Origin: a virus
Virus record (IMG/VR): IMGVR_UViG_3300009285_007418
Span: 1 to 37,716 of that record
Length of the DNA: 37,716 nt
Reading direction: 5' to 3' (one strand)
Shown here: piece after piece, positions 14,101 to 22,696 of the stretch
How the letters are laid out: each line of letters opens with the position of its first letter
How positions within the stretch are numbered: position 1 is the stretch's first letter
Notes under the pieces: generated by a model
What the model saw: only the letters and a program-made list of their open reading frames with translations
Databases searched by the model: none
Told to the model about the DNA's origin: nothing
Made by a program: the position numbers and the translations under genes

Positions 14101-15705
14101 ATGGCTAATAAAGTTGAAATACAAATAGTCGGTAACAACGTTTATGCAGTAAATGCAATTGACGGTGTAAAGACAAAGCTGGGCACATTAGAGAAGCAGT
14201 CGAGAACTACTGCCGATAGAATGATGGGTCATTTCAAAATGATCGGCGGTGCTTTTCTTGCCGGTGGTGCTATTAGTTTTATGAAGTCGTCTATTGAAGC
14301 TTTCAAGGAACAGGAAATGGCAGCTAAGAAACTTGATGTTGCTTTGGGCAGGAATTCGTTTAGCCTGCAGCAATATGCCAGCCATCTTCAGAAAACAACA
14401 ACTTTCAGCGATGAACTTTCAATTGAATCAATGAGCTTGATTGCTGCTTTCACAAAGGAAGAATCGCAAATTAAAAAACTTATCCAGGCTTCTATGGATT
14501 TGTCGGCAGCAAAAGGAATTGAATTACATATGGCTACCGATTTTATTACCAAAGCGGTTTATACTGAATATACTGGTCAGCTACATAGACAGGGCATTGA
14601 AGCTAAGGGTGTCGTAGGTTCTATAGCACGGCTTAATATGGTAGTTGAACAGATTTCAGAGCTTTACGGCGGGCAGGCAACCGAACAGGCAAAAACTTAT
14701 AGCGGCCAGCTGGAAATATTAAATAATGCGCTCAGCGATCAGCAGGAGGATATCGGCGGTGCATTGCTGCCAATATGGGTTGCGTTCAACCAGGTGATTG
14801 CAGACAACATAAAAAATCTTCAGATACTGAGCGGGCTTGACTATGGTAAAATGCTGGCAATGCAGGAAGCAGCAGCATTATCTGAATTAGGCAAATTAAC
14901 AAACGAAAGATTTGATGTATTGCTTGAAACTTTTAATGTATATGAAGCAATGAGCGGGCAAACCGTAATACTAACTGATCACCAAAAGAAAGCATTAAAA
15001 GAGGCAGCGAAGAATAGGGAGGAAGAAGAAAAAAAGCTTGAAGCTTTAAGAAAGCAAAACCAGGAACGCAGGGAAGAAATTGCTTTTATGGAATTCCGGG
15101 CGGTGATGGATGCAGAACTGGATGAAGAAGGTATGTATGAACCGCCATCATTTGAGCCAATTGAGTCGGATAGATTAAACACCTATATGCGATATCAGAT
15201 GAATTTAATTGATGATCTGAAAGAATATGAGCTTGCTGCTTTTGAGTCAAGAGAAAACGCGGCTTTACAGTCGTTTAGCAATATGGCTAATGCTATGTAC
15301 AGTTTTTATGATGCAACCGGTCAAAGATCGAAGGCGGCATTTGCATTATTTAAAGCATTCTCAATTGCGCAAACAATCGCTGCCACTTACGTTGCTGCAA
15401 CTGCAGCTCTGGAACCTCCTCCGATTGGTGCCGGTCCTTTATTCGGGCCAATCCTGGCAGCTACAACTATTGCAGCAGGGCTTGCCAATGTTGCAAGCAT
15501 TCTTTCAACCAATATTGGCTCGCACGGTGGTGGTGGTGGAAGATCTGCTTCCCCTTCAATGCCGGGTAACATTACAAACAGCAATAACAGAAATGCTAAT
15601 TACAGCATTGTAATAAACACTCAGGGCGGCTTTTCGGGGGATCCTGATAAGTTTGCACGTGAAATAATATGGCATTTAGACAAGGCGAGAAGTGATGGCG
15701 GATGA
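14101..15705 (+). CDS. tape measure protein (short)
   Basis: The 534-residue product sets tail length and is later ejected with DNA. It begins with the usual tape measure start (a beta segment then NAIDGVKTKLGTLEKQS). It has a hydrophobic piece at 48-60 (IGGAFLAGGAISFM), long helices with a coiled coil at 300-330 (EEEEKKLEALRKQ) and a membrane-like Ala/Gly/Ile stretch at 425-475. A Gly-run linker (GGGGG) follows, then a C-terminal motif INTQGGFSGDPDKFAREII. At roughly 1.5 angstrom per residue it would give a tail of about 80 nm. The tail chaperone gene precedes it, as expected. Confidence 0.92.
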   Translation: MANKVEIQIVGNNVYAVNAIDGVKTKLGTLEKQSRTTADRMMGHFKMIGGAFLAGGAISFMKSSIEAFKEQEMAAKKLDVALGRNSFSLQQYASHLQKTTTFSDELSIESMSLIAAFTKEESQIKKLIQASMDLSAAKGIELHMATDFITKAVYTEYTGQLHRQGIEAKGVVGSIARLNMVVEQISELYGGQATEQAKTYSGQLEILNNALSDQQEDIGGALLPIWVAFNQVIADNIKNLQILSGLDYGKMLAMQEAAALSELGKLTNERFDVLLETFNVYEAMSGQTVILTDHQKKALKEAAKNREEEEKKLEALRKQNQERREEIAFMEFRAVMDAELDEEGMYEPPSFEPIESDRLNTYMRYQMNLIDDLKEYELAAFESRENAALQSFSNMANAMYSFYDATGQRSKAAFALFKAFSIAQTIAATYVAATAALEPPPIGAGPLFGPILAATTIAAGLANVASILSTNIGSHGGGGGRSASPSMPGNITNSNNRNANYSIVINTQGGFSGDPDKFAREIIWHLDKARSDGG

Positions 15706-15711
15706 GTTAAT

Positions 15712-15783
15712 CCCTGAATTTATTTCAGGGTCTTTTGACAAAATTATAATAAAGAACTAAAGATCCTGAAACAAGTTCAGGAT
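15712..15783. repeat. two intergenic hairpins, CCCTGAA/TTCAGGG and ATCCTGAA/TTCAGGAT
   Basis: The first (15712-15730) shares the exact core CCTGAATTTATTTCAGG with the hairpin at 11050. The second (15763-15783) has a 5-base loop and ends nine bases before the next ATG. An intervening TTGACA (15735-15740) lacks a good -10 partner. Confidence 0.7.
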
Positions 15784-15791
15784 GAAGAATT

Positions 15792-16646
15792 ATGAATCCA
15801 GTAATACTATATGACAACCTTTTAAGCCGCGGTGCTCTCACAGTTACAAGCGAAGCAACCGGCTACCCGATTGAGAACGTTACAGATCTTCGTTCATTTA
15901 CAAAATGGAAAGCAAGTTCTGAAGCTACCCAGGATATTGAAGTTGATTTAACTCCTGTCGGGGCATTGCTTGAAGGTGCAGGTGCAGGACGTATTATGCT
16001 TGAAGGTGCAGGCGCAGGACAGATTATGCTTGAAGGTGAAGCAAGCGGTGCTGAACTGCCGAATGCAATTGGAATATTTAATCATAACTTTGGTTCCATC
16101 GGTGCAACGGTAAAAGTTTACAGAGATAACGGCGGATGGGAATTGCTTGAGACTATTAACCCAACAACTGATAAACCAATTTTATCTTACTGGGTTGCTG
16201 CAAGTTCAATAAAATTCAAAATAGAAATAAGCGGTGCAGCTGAAGCGCCTTACGCCGGAGTTATTATGCTCGGTGTTTATTTGAGTATGCCCGATCCTCC
16301 GGATGCACCTTACGTGCCGGTTAATGAAGGAATAAAAGTATCAACCGAAATAAGCGAAGCCGGGCACTTGCTTGGTTCTGTGGTTGAACATTTTCCGATA
16401 AACATTAATCCGCGCTGGACCAACGCACCAAACTTTACACGCACCTGGTATACAACTTATTTCCTTCCGTTCTGGGAAGATCACGGCAGATGGATTAAGC
16501 CGTTCTTTTACGGCTGGGATTTAGTCAACCGTCCCGATGATGTTTTTTACGTGCACTTAGATCCCGGGTTTGTAAGAGCTGAAGCACTTTCGCTTCTTAC
16601 ATACACTGATTCTGTTGAACTGCTTCTTAAAGGTGTGAGTTTATGA
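15792..16646 (+). CDS. tail tip / distal tail-like protein
   Basis: The 284-residue product follows the tape measure and precedes the hub-like gene. The N-terminal half has the look of a jelly-roll or discoidin-like domain (NVTDLRSFTKWKASS... DIEVDL... AIGIFNHNFGS), a pattern found in tail proteins behind tape measures. The C-terminal half (HFPININPRWTNAPNF... WWKPF-type aromatic runs) is conserved in tail-tip proteins. A loop at residues 57-84 contains near-identical 10-residue tandem repeats that look like recent expansion. The stop overlaps the next ATG. Confidence 0.7.
   Translation: MNPVILYDNLLSRGALTVTSEATGYPIENVTDLRSFTKWKASSEATQDIEVDLTPVGALLEGAGAGRIMLEGAGAGQIMLEGEASGAELPNAIGIFNHNFGSIGATVKVYRDNGGWELLETINPTTDKPILSYWVAASSIKFKIEISGAAEAPYAGVIMLGVYLSMPDPPDAPYVPVNEGIKVSTEISEAGHLLGSVVEHFPININPRWTNAPNFTRTWYTTYFLPFWEDHGRWIKPFFYGWDLVNRPDDVFYVHLDPGFVRAEALSLLTYTDSVELLLKGVSL
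15969..16043 (+). repeat. 30-base tandem repeat inside the tail-tip gene
   Basis: Units at 15969-15998 and 15999-16028 differ at only four positions, and a partial third unit follows. Each encodes LEGAGAGxIM. The repeat keeps the reading frame, so length change would alter only a loop. Confidence 0.8.
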
Positions 16647-18706
16647 CCACTTACTTAGCAGAACAAAACAGCATTACACGCACAAAGATTAACATCATCA
16701 AATTGAAGATGGGTTTCTGCAGATATATTTACGGTGTTGATCCTTGCACTGCAACTGCTGTTGAAAAATGCTTTAATACATTCCCAACCTGCACAGTTAA
16801 AAATGTTTACAGCAGCATCGGCAAAGAATATAAATTCATCTCTGCAAACCTTCCTGCATCAACAATAAACGATTACGGCGTTGTGTTCCCTTACATAAAA
16901 AGTATTTCAGATCTTCCAACGGAAATAAAAGAAGAGGATACGGTTGTTAAACGCTTAAAGATTGAAATGTATGACGATAAAGATTTCGGTGTTGGCATAG
17001 ATCCTTACTGGGAAGAAAGGCGTGTGCAGGTTTCATTCTGGAAAACATTTATTCAAAGAAATAAAAACTACCGCAACGGTATTGTGGAGCTCTGGGAAGG
17101 TTTCGCCGGTGTATCAGAAGATAGCTTTGTAATGAAGTTTGCAGGCAAGCTTGACAACATAGAATATAACGGCGGCATTGCAATGCTGGAAGCTGTTGAT
17201 CTTCTTAAAGAACTTTCAAACATAAAATACCCGCTTAACATTGATGTAAGGACTGCAGAGAATATTCCTACAATGTTCATCGCGAATAACCAGGCAGAAA
17301 TGCTCACGCTTAATGCAGAGACTCTTGATTACTGCAGGCGCACGGATTTCAGAAATGTAACCGGCACATCTGCGTCTGAATTAACTTCCTCCGGAGGCAA
17401 CGTAAGTCCGGGCACATATTACCTTAAAGTTTATGCTTACGATTCTCAGGATAGACCAATCGGGCGGAGTGCCCAGTTTTCTGTTGTTGTTGACCAGGGC
17501 AATTCAATACAGGTAAATTGGGATGCTTTAAGCAGTGCGTCTTATTATAGAATTTATTTGAAGAATACTTTTAGTGGACCGTTCATTATGTATTGGGAGG
17601 ATACGGCTTCGCCTTATGTTATTCTTGATGATAATTACGGCACGGCTGGAACAGGCCCGGCTCAAGCTGAAAGATATTACCAGCTCACCGGTGACGATCC
17701 TACAGATATAAACGACTGGACTGAAATACCCGGGTATAATTTTACGATACCTATCGAAGGAACGCAGATCACTCTTTTGCCGGTAAGCGGATATGTCAGG
17801 GTGAATAAAGAAGTAATTTACTATGCTTCCTATTATCTGTCTGCAGGAGTTTATTATTTAAGCGGAGTTCTGCGCGGGCAGTTTGATACTGAAATAGATT
17901 ATCACTTCGAAGGTTCTTTCCTCGCTGTGCTTTATTATAGTTTAATTCCTAATAATCCTTTTACAATGCTTAAAAAGATTCTTAATCTTGCCGGGATTGA
18001 CGATGGTTATATTGATTATGCTTTCCAGGGTTACGCTCAATCCTGGTCGCAATACACTTCCAACCCGCTTGTAACTCTTAAGCCGATACTTAAAGATGTA
18101 AAGCTCAGCCGGCTTTATTTTGATTTGGTGCGCCTTGTTAATTGTATGAGCTGGGTTAATGAGGATGGTAAAATTGATATTCTTAATTATGATGATGACG
18201 GCGGTGTGCACGTTGTTACAGATGAAGCAAATATAATCTCCGGTTCTTTTGGTGTTGATTATAATGATGAAAGCCGGATGACGCGGTGGCTGATATTCTG
18301 GAATCGTTTTGATATTGAAGAAAGTATTGATGAAGCAAATGCTTACAGCCGTATAAATATTGTGGCTGATGCCGATGCTGAAAGCGATGAAGAATACGGC
18401 GATATAAAAGAGGACAGGCAATACACAGTATGGTTCAGCGAAGAGAGTGATGATATTGAAAAAATAAATACTTACGTGGATGCTCTTCTGCAGAAGAGAG
18501 CCGCACGCACACGCGATGCTCAGGAGATCCCGGATTACCAGGTTGAATTAAAAGATGCAAGTATTAAAACAGGCGACACAATAAAACTTAGCACAAAACA
18601 TTTAGTGGATATTTACGGCAATGATTATAACGAAGTGCCGTTCAGATTAATTAAAAAAGAAATGATGAACAACAGAATTGCACATAAATTATTAAGGAAA
18701 CTGTAA
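16643..18706 (+). CDS. tail hub-like protein with four-cysteine cluster and FN3-like insertion
   Basis: The 687-residue protein is probably the central baseplate or tail-tip hub. Residues 20-55 hold Cys26, Cys35, Cys43 and Cys50 in the pattern CRYIYGVDPC...KCFNTFPTC, which I recall from tail proteins of many siphophages. It might bind a metal or an Fe-S cluster, by analogy with lambda gpL. Residues about 243-340 look like a fibronectin type III domain (SPGTYYLKVYAYD, YYRIYLKN). The C-terminal third (DALLQKRAARTRDA, YQVELKDASIKTGDTI) resembles hub domains of tail proteins. It is translationally coupled to the previous gene. Confidence 0.75.
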   Translation: MTTYLAEQNSITRTKINIIKLKMGFCRYIYGVDPCTATAVEKCFNTFPTCTVKNVYSSIGKEYKFISANLPASTINDYGVVFPYIKSISDLPTEIKEEDTVVKRLKIEMYDDKDFGVGIDPYWEERRVQVSFWKTFIQRNKNYRNGIVELWEGFAGVSEDSFVMKFAGKLDNIEYNGGIAMLEAVDLLKELSNIKYPLNIDVRTAENIPTMFIANNQAEMLTLNAETLDYCRRTDFRNVTGTSASELTSSGGNVSPGTYYLKVYAYDSQDRPIGRSAQFSVVVDQGNSIQVNWDALSSASYYRIYLKNTFSGPFIMYWEDTASPYVILDDNYGTAGTGPAQAERYYQLTGDDPTDINDWTEIPGYNFTIPIEGTQITLLPVSGYVRVNKEVIYYASYYLSAGVYYLSGVLRGQFDTEIDYHFEGSFLAVLYYSLIPNNPFTMLKKILNLAGIDDGYIDYAFQGYAQSWSQYTSNPLVTLKPILKDVKLSRLYFDLVRLVNCMSWVNEDGKIDILNYDDDGGVHVVTDEANIISGSFGVDYNDESRMTRWLIFWNRFDIEESIDEANAYSRINIVADADAESDEEYGDIKEDRQYTVWFSEESDDIEKINTYVDALLQKRAARTRDAQEIPDYQVELKDASIKTGDTIKLSTKHLVDIYGNDYNEVPFRLIKKEMMNNRIAHKLLRKL

Positions 18707-18710
18707 AATG

Positions 18711-18732
18711 TCACCCCGCTTCGGCGGGGTGA
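18711..18732. repeat. TCACCCCGC-TTCG-GCGGGGTGA hairpin
   Basis: A perfect 9-bp GC-rich stem is capped by a TTCG tetraloop just after the hub gene stop. No T-run follows in either direction, so it may stabilise or process mRNA rather than stop transcription. It separates the core tail genes from the secreted fibre cassette. Confidence 0.8.
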
Positions 18733-18753
18733 AAAAACAAAAAGGAAAATATT

Positions 18754-19827
18754 ATGAAAAATAAAACAACAATACAATCAATCTTGCTGATGGCAGCTTT
18801 ACTGCTTGCGGGCTTGCTGCTTACTGCAGCTTTGCCGACTAATCCAACCGGACCGGGAGTGCCGGCAGACAGCACAGTCTCTCAGCTTGGTGCTGTAACA
18901 ACCGCCGCAGGCACGGACGTGCTTTACATTGTATCCGGCGGTAACTCTAGAAAAATATCCTGGTCAAGTTTAATGAGCATCATCCGCGACAGCCTTGAAG
19001 CGCGTGGTTATGCAACTGCAGGCGATTGGAGCTGGGATGGCGGCACTTTTGATGCAGGCTCTGCGGGCAGGGTAACGTTTAATGATAGCGTATTATTTAA
19101 TTATACCATTTACCTAAATGGTGGTAATAATAAATCAAAAAGCATCTGGCCTTTTACAACTAACTCTTATTCAATTGGGACTGCAACAGCTAGATATGCA
19201 GAAGGTGTTTTTAAGAATTGCAAAGCAGATTACTTTATAGTCACAAATCCGGGTGCGCCGGAAACTGATACTGTGTTTTTTAGTTATGATGGGAACAAAA
19301 TAACTTTAAGTGCAAGTCTTTCTTTTAGCGATTCTGCTGGTAATAATGTCGGCTCGGATGAAGTGCCTGTTGATTCAATATATGGGCAGGGGTTCGTTGG
19401 GCAGAATCATTTAGCGATAATTGCAGGAGCCAATGAGGGCAAAAGTAGTCCGCCTGCTATACTTGCAGATGGTATATTAATAAAACCGGTCGGGCTGCAT
19501 TATCAGCAGACTTATAATACAAGCGGAACAACCAGATCCCTTACGCTTAATAGCGAAGTTGTAATAATAAATGCTTCCGCCGTCAGCGGGCAGATTGATA
19601 CACTTTATATCGATGATGCTTTGGTCACAAACTTGGGTGTCCCGATAATTACAATCTATAATAGATCTTCCAACGCTATACAAATAACAGATACCGGTGG
19701 CGCCGGGTTCAAATACTGTATTAGAGGCAATGGCAATATCGCTCTCGGTCAATATGATATTGTAAGGCTTTTTTATGATGCAAATTTTGAGCAGTGGATT
19801 GTAATGTCAACTTATGCAAATGATTAA
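18754..19827 (+). CDS. signal-peptide-bearing tail-fibre-like protein
   Basis: The 357-residue product starts with a clear signal peptide (MKNKTT then ILLMAALLLAGLLLTAA, cleavage near residue 26). The mature N-terminus (VSQLGAVTTAAGTDVLYIV... KISWSSLM) matches a motif common at the start of phage tail-fibre proteins. SIGTATARYAEGVFKN is like the repeated 'rW..vy' elements of fibres. The C-terminus is beta-rich (IYNRSSNAIQIT, YDIVRLFYDANFEQWI), similar to receptor-binding tips. The ribosome site is AAAAGGAAA. It is the first of eight consecutive signal-peptide genes. Confidence 0.75.
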   Translation: MKNKTTIQSILLMAALLLAGLLLTAALPTNPTGPGVPADSTVSQLGAVTTAAGTDVLYIVSGGNSRKISWSSLMSIIRDSLEARGYATAGDWSWDGGTFDAGSAGRVTFNDSVLFNYTIYLNGGNNKSKSIWPFTTNSYSIGTATARYAEGVFKNCKADYFIVTNPGAPETDTVFFSYDGNKITLSASLSFSDSAGNNVGSDEVPVDSIYGQGFVGQNHLAIIAGANEGKSSPPAILADGILIKPVGLHYQQTYNTSGTTRSLTLNSEVVIINASAVSGQIDTLYIDDALVTNLGVPIITIYNRSSNAIQITDTGGAGFKYCIRGNGNIALGQYDIVRLFYDANFEQWIVMSTYAND

Positions 19828-19856
19828 CAAAAAATTAAAAATATAAAGGTGACGTA

Positions 19857-20381
19857 ATGATAAACACAATTAAAAAAATACAAGATTACAAGATTGCAAG
19901 ATTTTTTTCGCTTGTGGTTTTCAGTCTTGTAATGTTTCAATTCTGCAATTTTGCAATCTTAAAAGCCCAATTCACAACTGACCGCGACACGCTTGTAATC
20001 CTTTCGGGTGACTCCACATCATACTATTATGAAGATGGTGATACAACCGCAGGTTACGATCTTAACGGCAAAAAATTTGTCGGGGTTGACTTTGACACAA
20101 CCTCTGCATTTACAGCCGCAAAGTTTTTCATACAAACTTCTGCAACATATAACTCGGCTGCAGATACATCCGGCGGAACTCCTTACGATTGGAAGCCGGT
20201 TTCTTATAAAGGAGTGCTTTACACGTTTATTCCAATAGTTGGTGGAATAAACATATTAGACCCTCAGTTTCTGTATGCACTTAAAAGATACATAAGGTTT
20301 GGGTGTTACACCAGTGGTGATGCCTGGGAAACTGAAGCGGGGCCGAGGAAGTTAATTCCACTCATCCGAAGCGGATTTTAG
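19857..20381 (+). CDS. signal-peptide protein, tail-fibre cassette, function unknown
   Basis: The 174-residue product has a long signal peptide (residues 1-37, hydrophobic core FFSLVVFSLVMFQFC, cleavage at LKA-Q). The mature part is beta-rich and acidic, with DTLVILSGDSTSYY at the front and a C-terminal segment YALKRYIRFGCYTSGDAWETEAG. The latter is like small virion or fibre-attachment proteins, though I cannot name the family. The ribosome site AAAGGTGA is good. The signal-peptide codons lie in an imperfect inverted repeat (19885-19960). Confidence 0.6.
   Translation: MINTIKKIQDYKIARFFSLVVFSLVMFQFCNFAILKAQFTTDRDTLVILSGDSTSYYYEDGDTTAGYDLNGKKFVGVDFDTTSAFTAAKFFIQTSATYNSAADTSGGTPYDWKPVSYKGVLYTFIPIVGGINILDPQFLYALKRYIRFGCYTSGDAWETEAGPRKLIPLIRSGF
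19885..19960. repeat. imperfect inverted repeat inside signal-peptide coding sequence
   Basis: ATTACAAGA (19885-19893) is inverted as TCTTGTAAT (19925-19933), and AAGATTGCAA (19890-19899) as TTGCAATCTT (19951-19960). The DNA looks like a folded dispersed repeat captured in frame. Confidence 0.65.
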
Positions 20382-20407
20382 CGTCAATTAAAAATTATAA
20401 ATTATAA

Positions 20408-22696
20408 ATGAAAAAAATAATTTTAATACTGCTTACTGTTTACTGTTTACTGATTACTGGTTACGCTCAGGAAAACAATCATATTTTTGTTGAACGCGGA
20501 TCCACAACAACATTAACGTGGAAAGCTGCCGGTGATTACTCTGCTTACGACAGTCTTTACTTTGTAGTTAAGCCCTGCACATCTAATACGTGCGCACGCT
20601 TAATACAAAAACCAACTACCGTAAGTTACAGCGAGCCTTACACAACATTAACCTGCACGCTTTATGTGGATGAAACGGCGAGCTTTAATGCGGCAAAGTA
20701 TTACTATTCCATCTATGCTTACGGACCCGATACAGTTTGGGTTACAAGCGGTAATTTTAATTTGATGCTGAACGGGCAAACTCCCACAGATGGAGTGCCG
20801 ACAACAAGTCCTTACTATACAATTGCGCTTTCACCTCCTGTTCACGACCCCGCTTATATTATTGGTGACAGCTCTGCCGATAGCTGGAGTCAAATTGATT
20901 CTGATTCAATGAGAGTGTTGCTTGGTGTGGATACTGTAACATTCGCAACCTCTCTCCCCGACTCCATTATATACACAAGCGAGACTGCTGACTTTGTAAC
21001 TAAGTCAACAGCACAGACGATTACAGCACAGAAGAATTTTATGGGAATGGTTAAATTCAACTCTGATACTTCTATGATTGCCGGAACTACTGATGACGGG
21101 ATACCTCTATTCTTGAAATGGGATTTAGCAAAGAATTACAGTACATATTATTCAATCGCTAATTTGTTCACCGTGTCACCATCAGGCTCAGACTCAGTAA
21201 GTGATTGGACTATGCAATTCAGGACTTGGAATTATTTAGGGGTTATGGGTCACGGTATGTATTTTGGATTGAACCAAAATTATAGACGACTAAACGAACC
21301 TATCTTTTCTTTTGTTAGCGAAGCACCTTATCGGGCATTAGATAGTGTAGAAATTTATGAATGGTATTGGGCTTGGGCAAACAAAATAAATTCTCCAGAT
21401 TATAGTTACAGACCATTTGGATTAGCTGTTTATTATTACAGAGACCCAATCACAAATTTACCACTTAATACATCCCCTGGGATTCAATTAACCCCAGCTC
21501 TCTCTGAGATAACATTCTTAGATAAAGACAGAAATTATATTATGCAAATGTTATTTGATGGTAGCGGATATTCAAATTGGGCTATAGATGATACATTCAA
21601 TATAAGTTACCACGTGAATAATGGGAATTGGCTCTATCAAACTAAATCGGATGGAGTGACTGGCAAGGAAATAATAAGAGTTGACGATGATGATGATGTA
21701 GTCGTAAGTCCAGATGGATCAGACCATATAAAGTTAAAATCGCCTATCAATGGGCAAGTAAAATGGAATAAAACTCAAAGCTCTGGTACTATACCGATAG
21801 AACCAGATACTTCTAATGATAAATTAAACATTGGCAGCAATGAAGGATTATTCACACAGCAATTATCGGTTGGATATTTTTATACTGATACAACTGGGAG
21901 ATTAAGCGGCGAAATAATAGCAAACCCAAATTCGGGAGTCCTAAGCTATTTGTTTCCATTGGATATTGTCGTCAATGGAGATTTCACGGATTGGACGGGA
22001 GACGACCCCGATGGTTGGACTGTGCAATCAGAAGATGCTGGGAATTATGTGGAGGAAAGCCCAACGGGACAACTTCATTTTGTAACTGATGGTTTGTTGG
22101 GGCCGAGTGTCAGGTGGGGTTTAAGTCAGGACGTCCTTATGCTTGGTGTAACCTATGGATATTCTTTTGAAGTTACTGTTGCAACTTCTGATACAGTTGT
22201 AGTTGCTTTTGATGGGGTTAACTTAAATATAAGCACAGTAGGTATATTCATTGGTGAATTTACGGCGACAGGTTCTACACAAATACTTATAAGAGAAAAC
22301 TTTGGTGCCGCTAATATTACGTTTGACAATTTCAAAGTATGGGTTAAAAATGGTGCTGCTAAACAACCAACTTATATTATCCACGCACCACAAAGACCAG
22401 ACCAAATATTAAATCCTACAGTTGATGATACTGTAAGTAATTTTTATACACATAGTGCGATCATAATAGATTCAATTCAAGTTAGAACTGATGATTCCAT
22501 AACAGTAGTAGGAACTTTCGGGGCTTTGGGATTAGGCACAACTTGTTTTAATGCTTATACAAATGTTTCTGGATGGAATTCTATTACAACTTTTAATGAT
22601 GCCACAATTCCTGCGGGTAATGAAGTTTATTTTTACTTCACTTATATAGGCGATGCTTTAACTTATTTTAGATACAAGATTTATTGGAGAGAGTGA
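20408..22696 (+). CDS. large signal-peptide tail-fibre-like protein (BppU-like N-terminus, carbohydrate-binding-like end)
   Basis: The 762-residue product has a signal peptide (IILILLTVYCLLITG, cleavage at GYA-Q, residue 20). Residues 25-125 (FVERGSTTTLTWKAAGDYSAYDSLYF) resemble baseplate-upper-protein N-terminal domains. KSTAQTITAQKNFMGMVKF at about 200 is the phage fibre motif usually written 'qtI.g.KtF.g.v.f'. Residues about 520-650 (VVNGDFTDWTGDDPDGWTV, TFDNFKVW) look like a carbohydrate-binding beta-sandwich. The last 110 residues form another beta domain. Likely role: receptor binding. No ribosome site is visible. The start lies in a dispersed-repeat leader. Confidence 0.75.
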   Translation: MKKIILILLTVYCLLITGYAQENNHIFVERGSTTTLTWKAAGDYSAYDSLYFVVKPCTSNTCARLIQKPTTVSYSEPYTTLTCTLYVDETASFNAAKYYYSIYAYGPDTVWVTSGNFNLMLNGQTPTDGVPTTSPYYTIALSPPVHDPAYIIGDSSADSWSQIDSDSMRVLLGVDTVTFATSLPDSIIYTSETADFVTKSTAQTITAQKNFMGMVKFNSDTSMIAGTTDDGIPLFLKWDLAKNYSTYYSIANLFTVSPSGSDSVSDWTMQFRTWNYLGVMGHGMYFGLNQNYRRLNEPIFSFVSEAPYRALDSVEIYEWYWAWANKINSPDYSYRPFGLAVYYYRDPITNLPLNTSPGIQLTPALSEITFLDKDRNYIMQMLFDGSGYSNWAIDDTFNISYHVNNGNWLYQTKSDGVTGKEIIRVDDDDDVVVSPDGSDHIKLKSPINGQVKWNKTQSSGTIPIEPDTSNDKLNIGSNEGLFTQQLSVGYFYTDTTGRLSGEIIANPNSGVLSYLFPLDIVVNGDFTDWTGDDPDGWTVQSEDAGNYVEESPTGQLHFVTDGLLGPSVRWGLSQDVLMLGVTYGYSFEVTVATSDTVVVAFDGVNLNISTVGIFIGEFTATGSTQILIRENFGAANITFDNFKVWVKNGAAKQPTYIIHAPQRPDQILNPTVDDTVSNFYTHSAIIIDSIQVRTDDSITVVGTFGALGLGTTCFNAYTNVSGWNSITTFNDATIPAGNEVYFYFTYIGDALTYFRYKIYWRE
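20429..20460. repeat. dispersed word forming part of a signal peptide
   Basis: The bases are near-tandem copies of TTACTGTTTACTG. Thirteen bases match the reverse complement of the intergenic word at 4064-4080. In frame they encode the hydrophobic core TVYCLLIT. Confidence 0.55.

Noticed and set aside
15969-16043. Diversity-generating retroelement variable region or CRISPR
   Set aside because: No reverse transcriptase gene and no template repeat are present; the repeats are direct, adjacent and in frame.
17942-18421. 159-codon minus-strand open frame
   Set aside because: It lies wholly within the hub gene and its product is Ile/Asn-rich shadow sequence.
18711-18732. Rho-independent terminator after the hub gene
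   Set aside because: There is no T-run on either strand beside the stem, and the next gene has its own close ribosome site.
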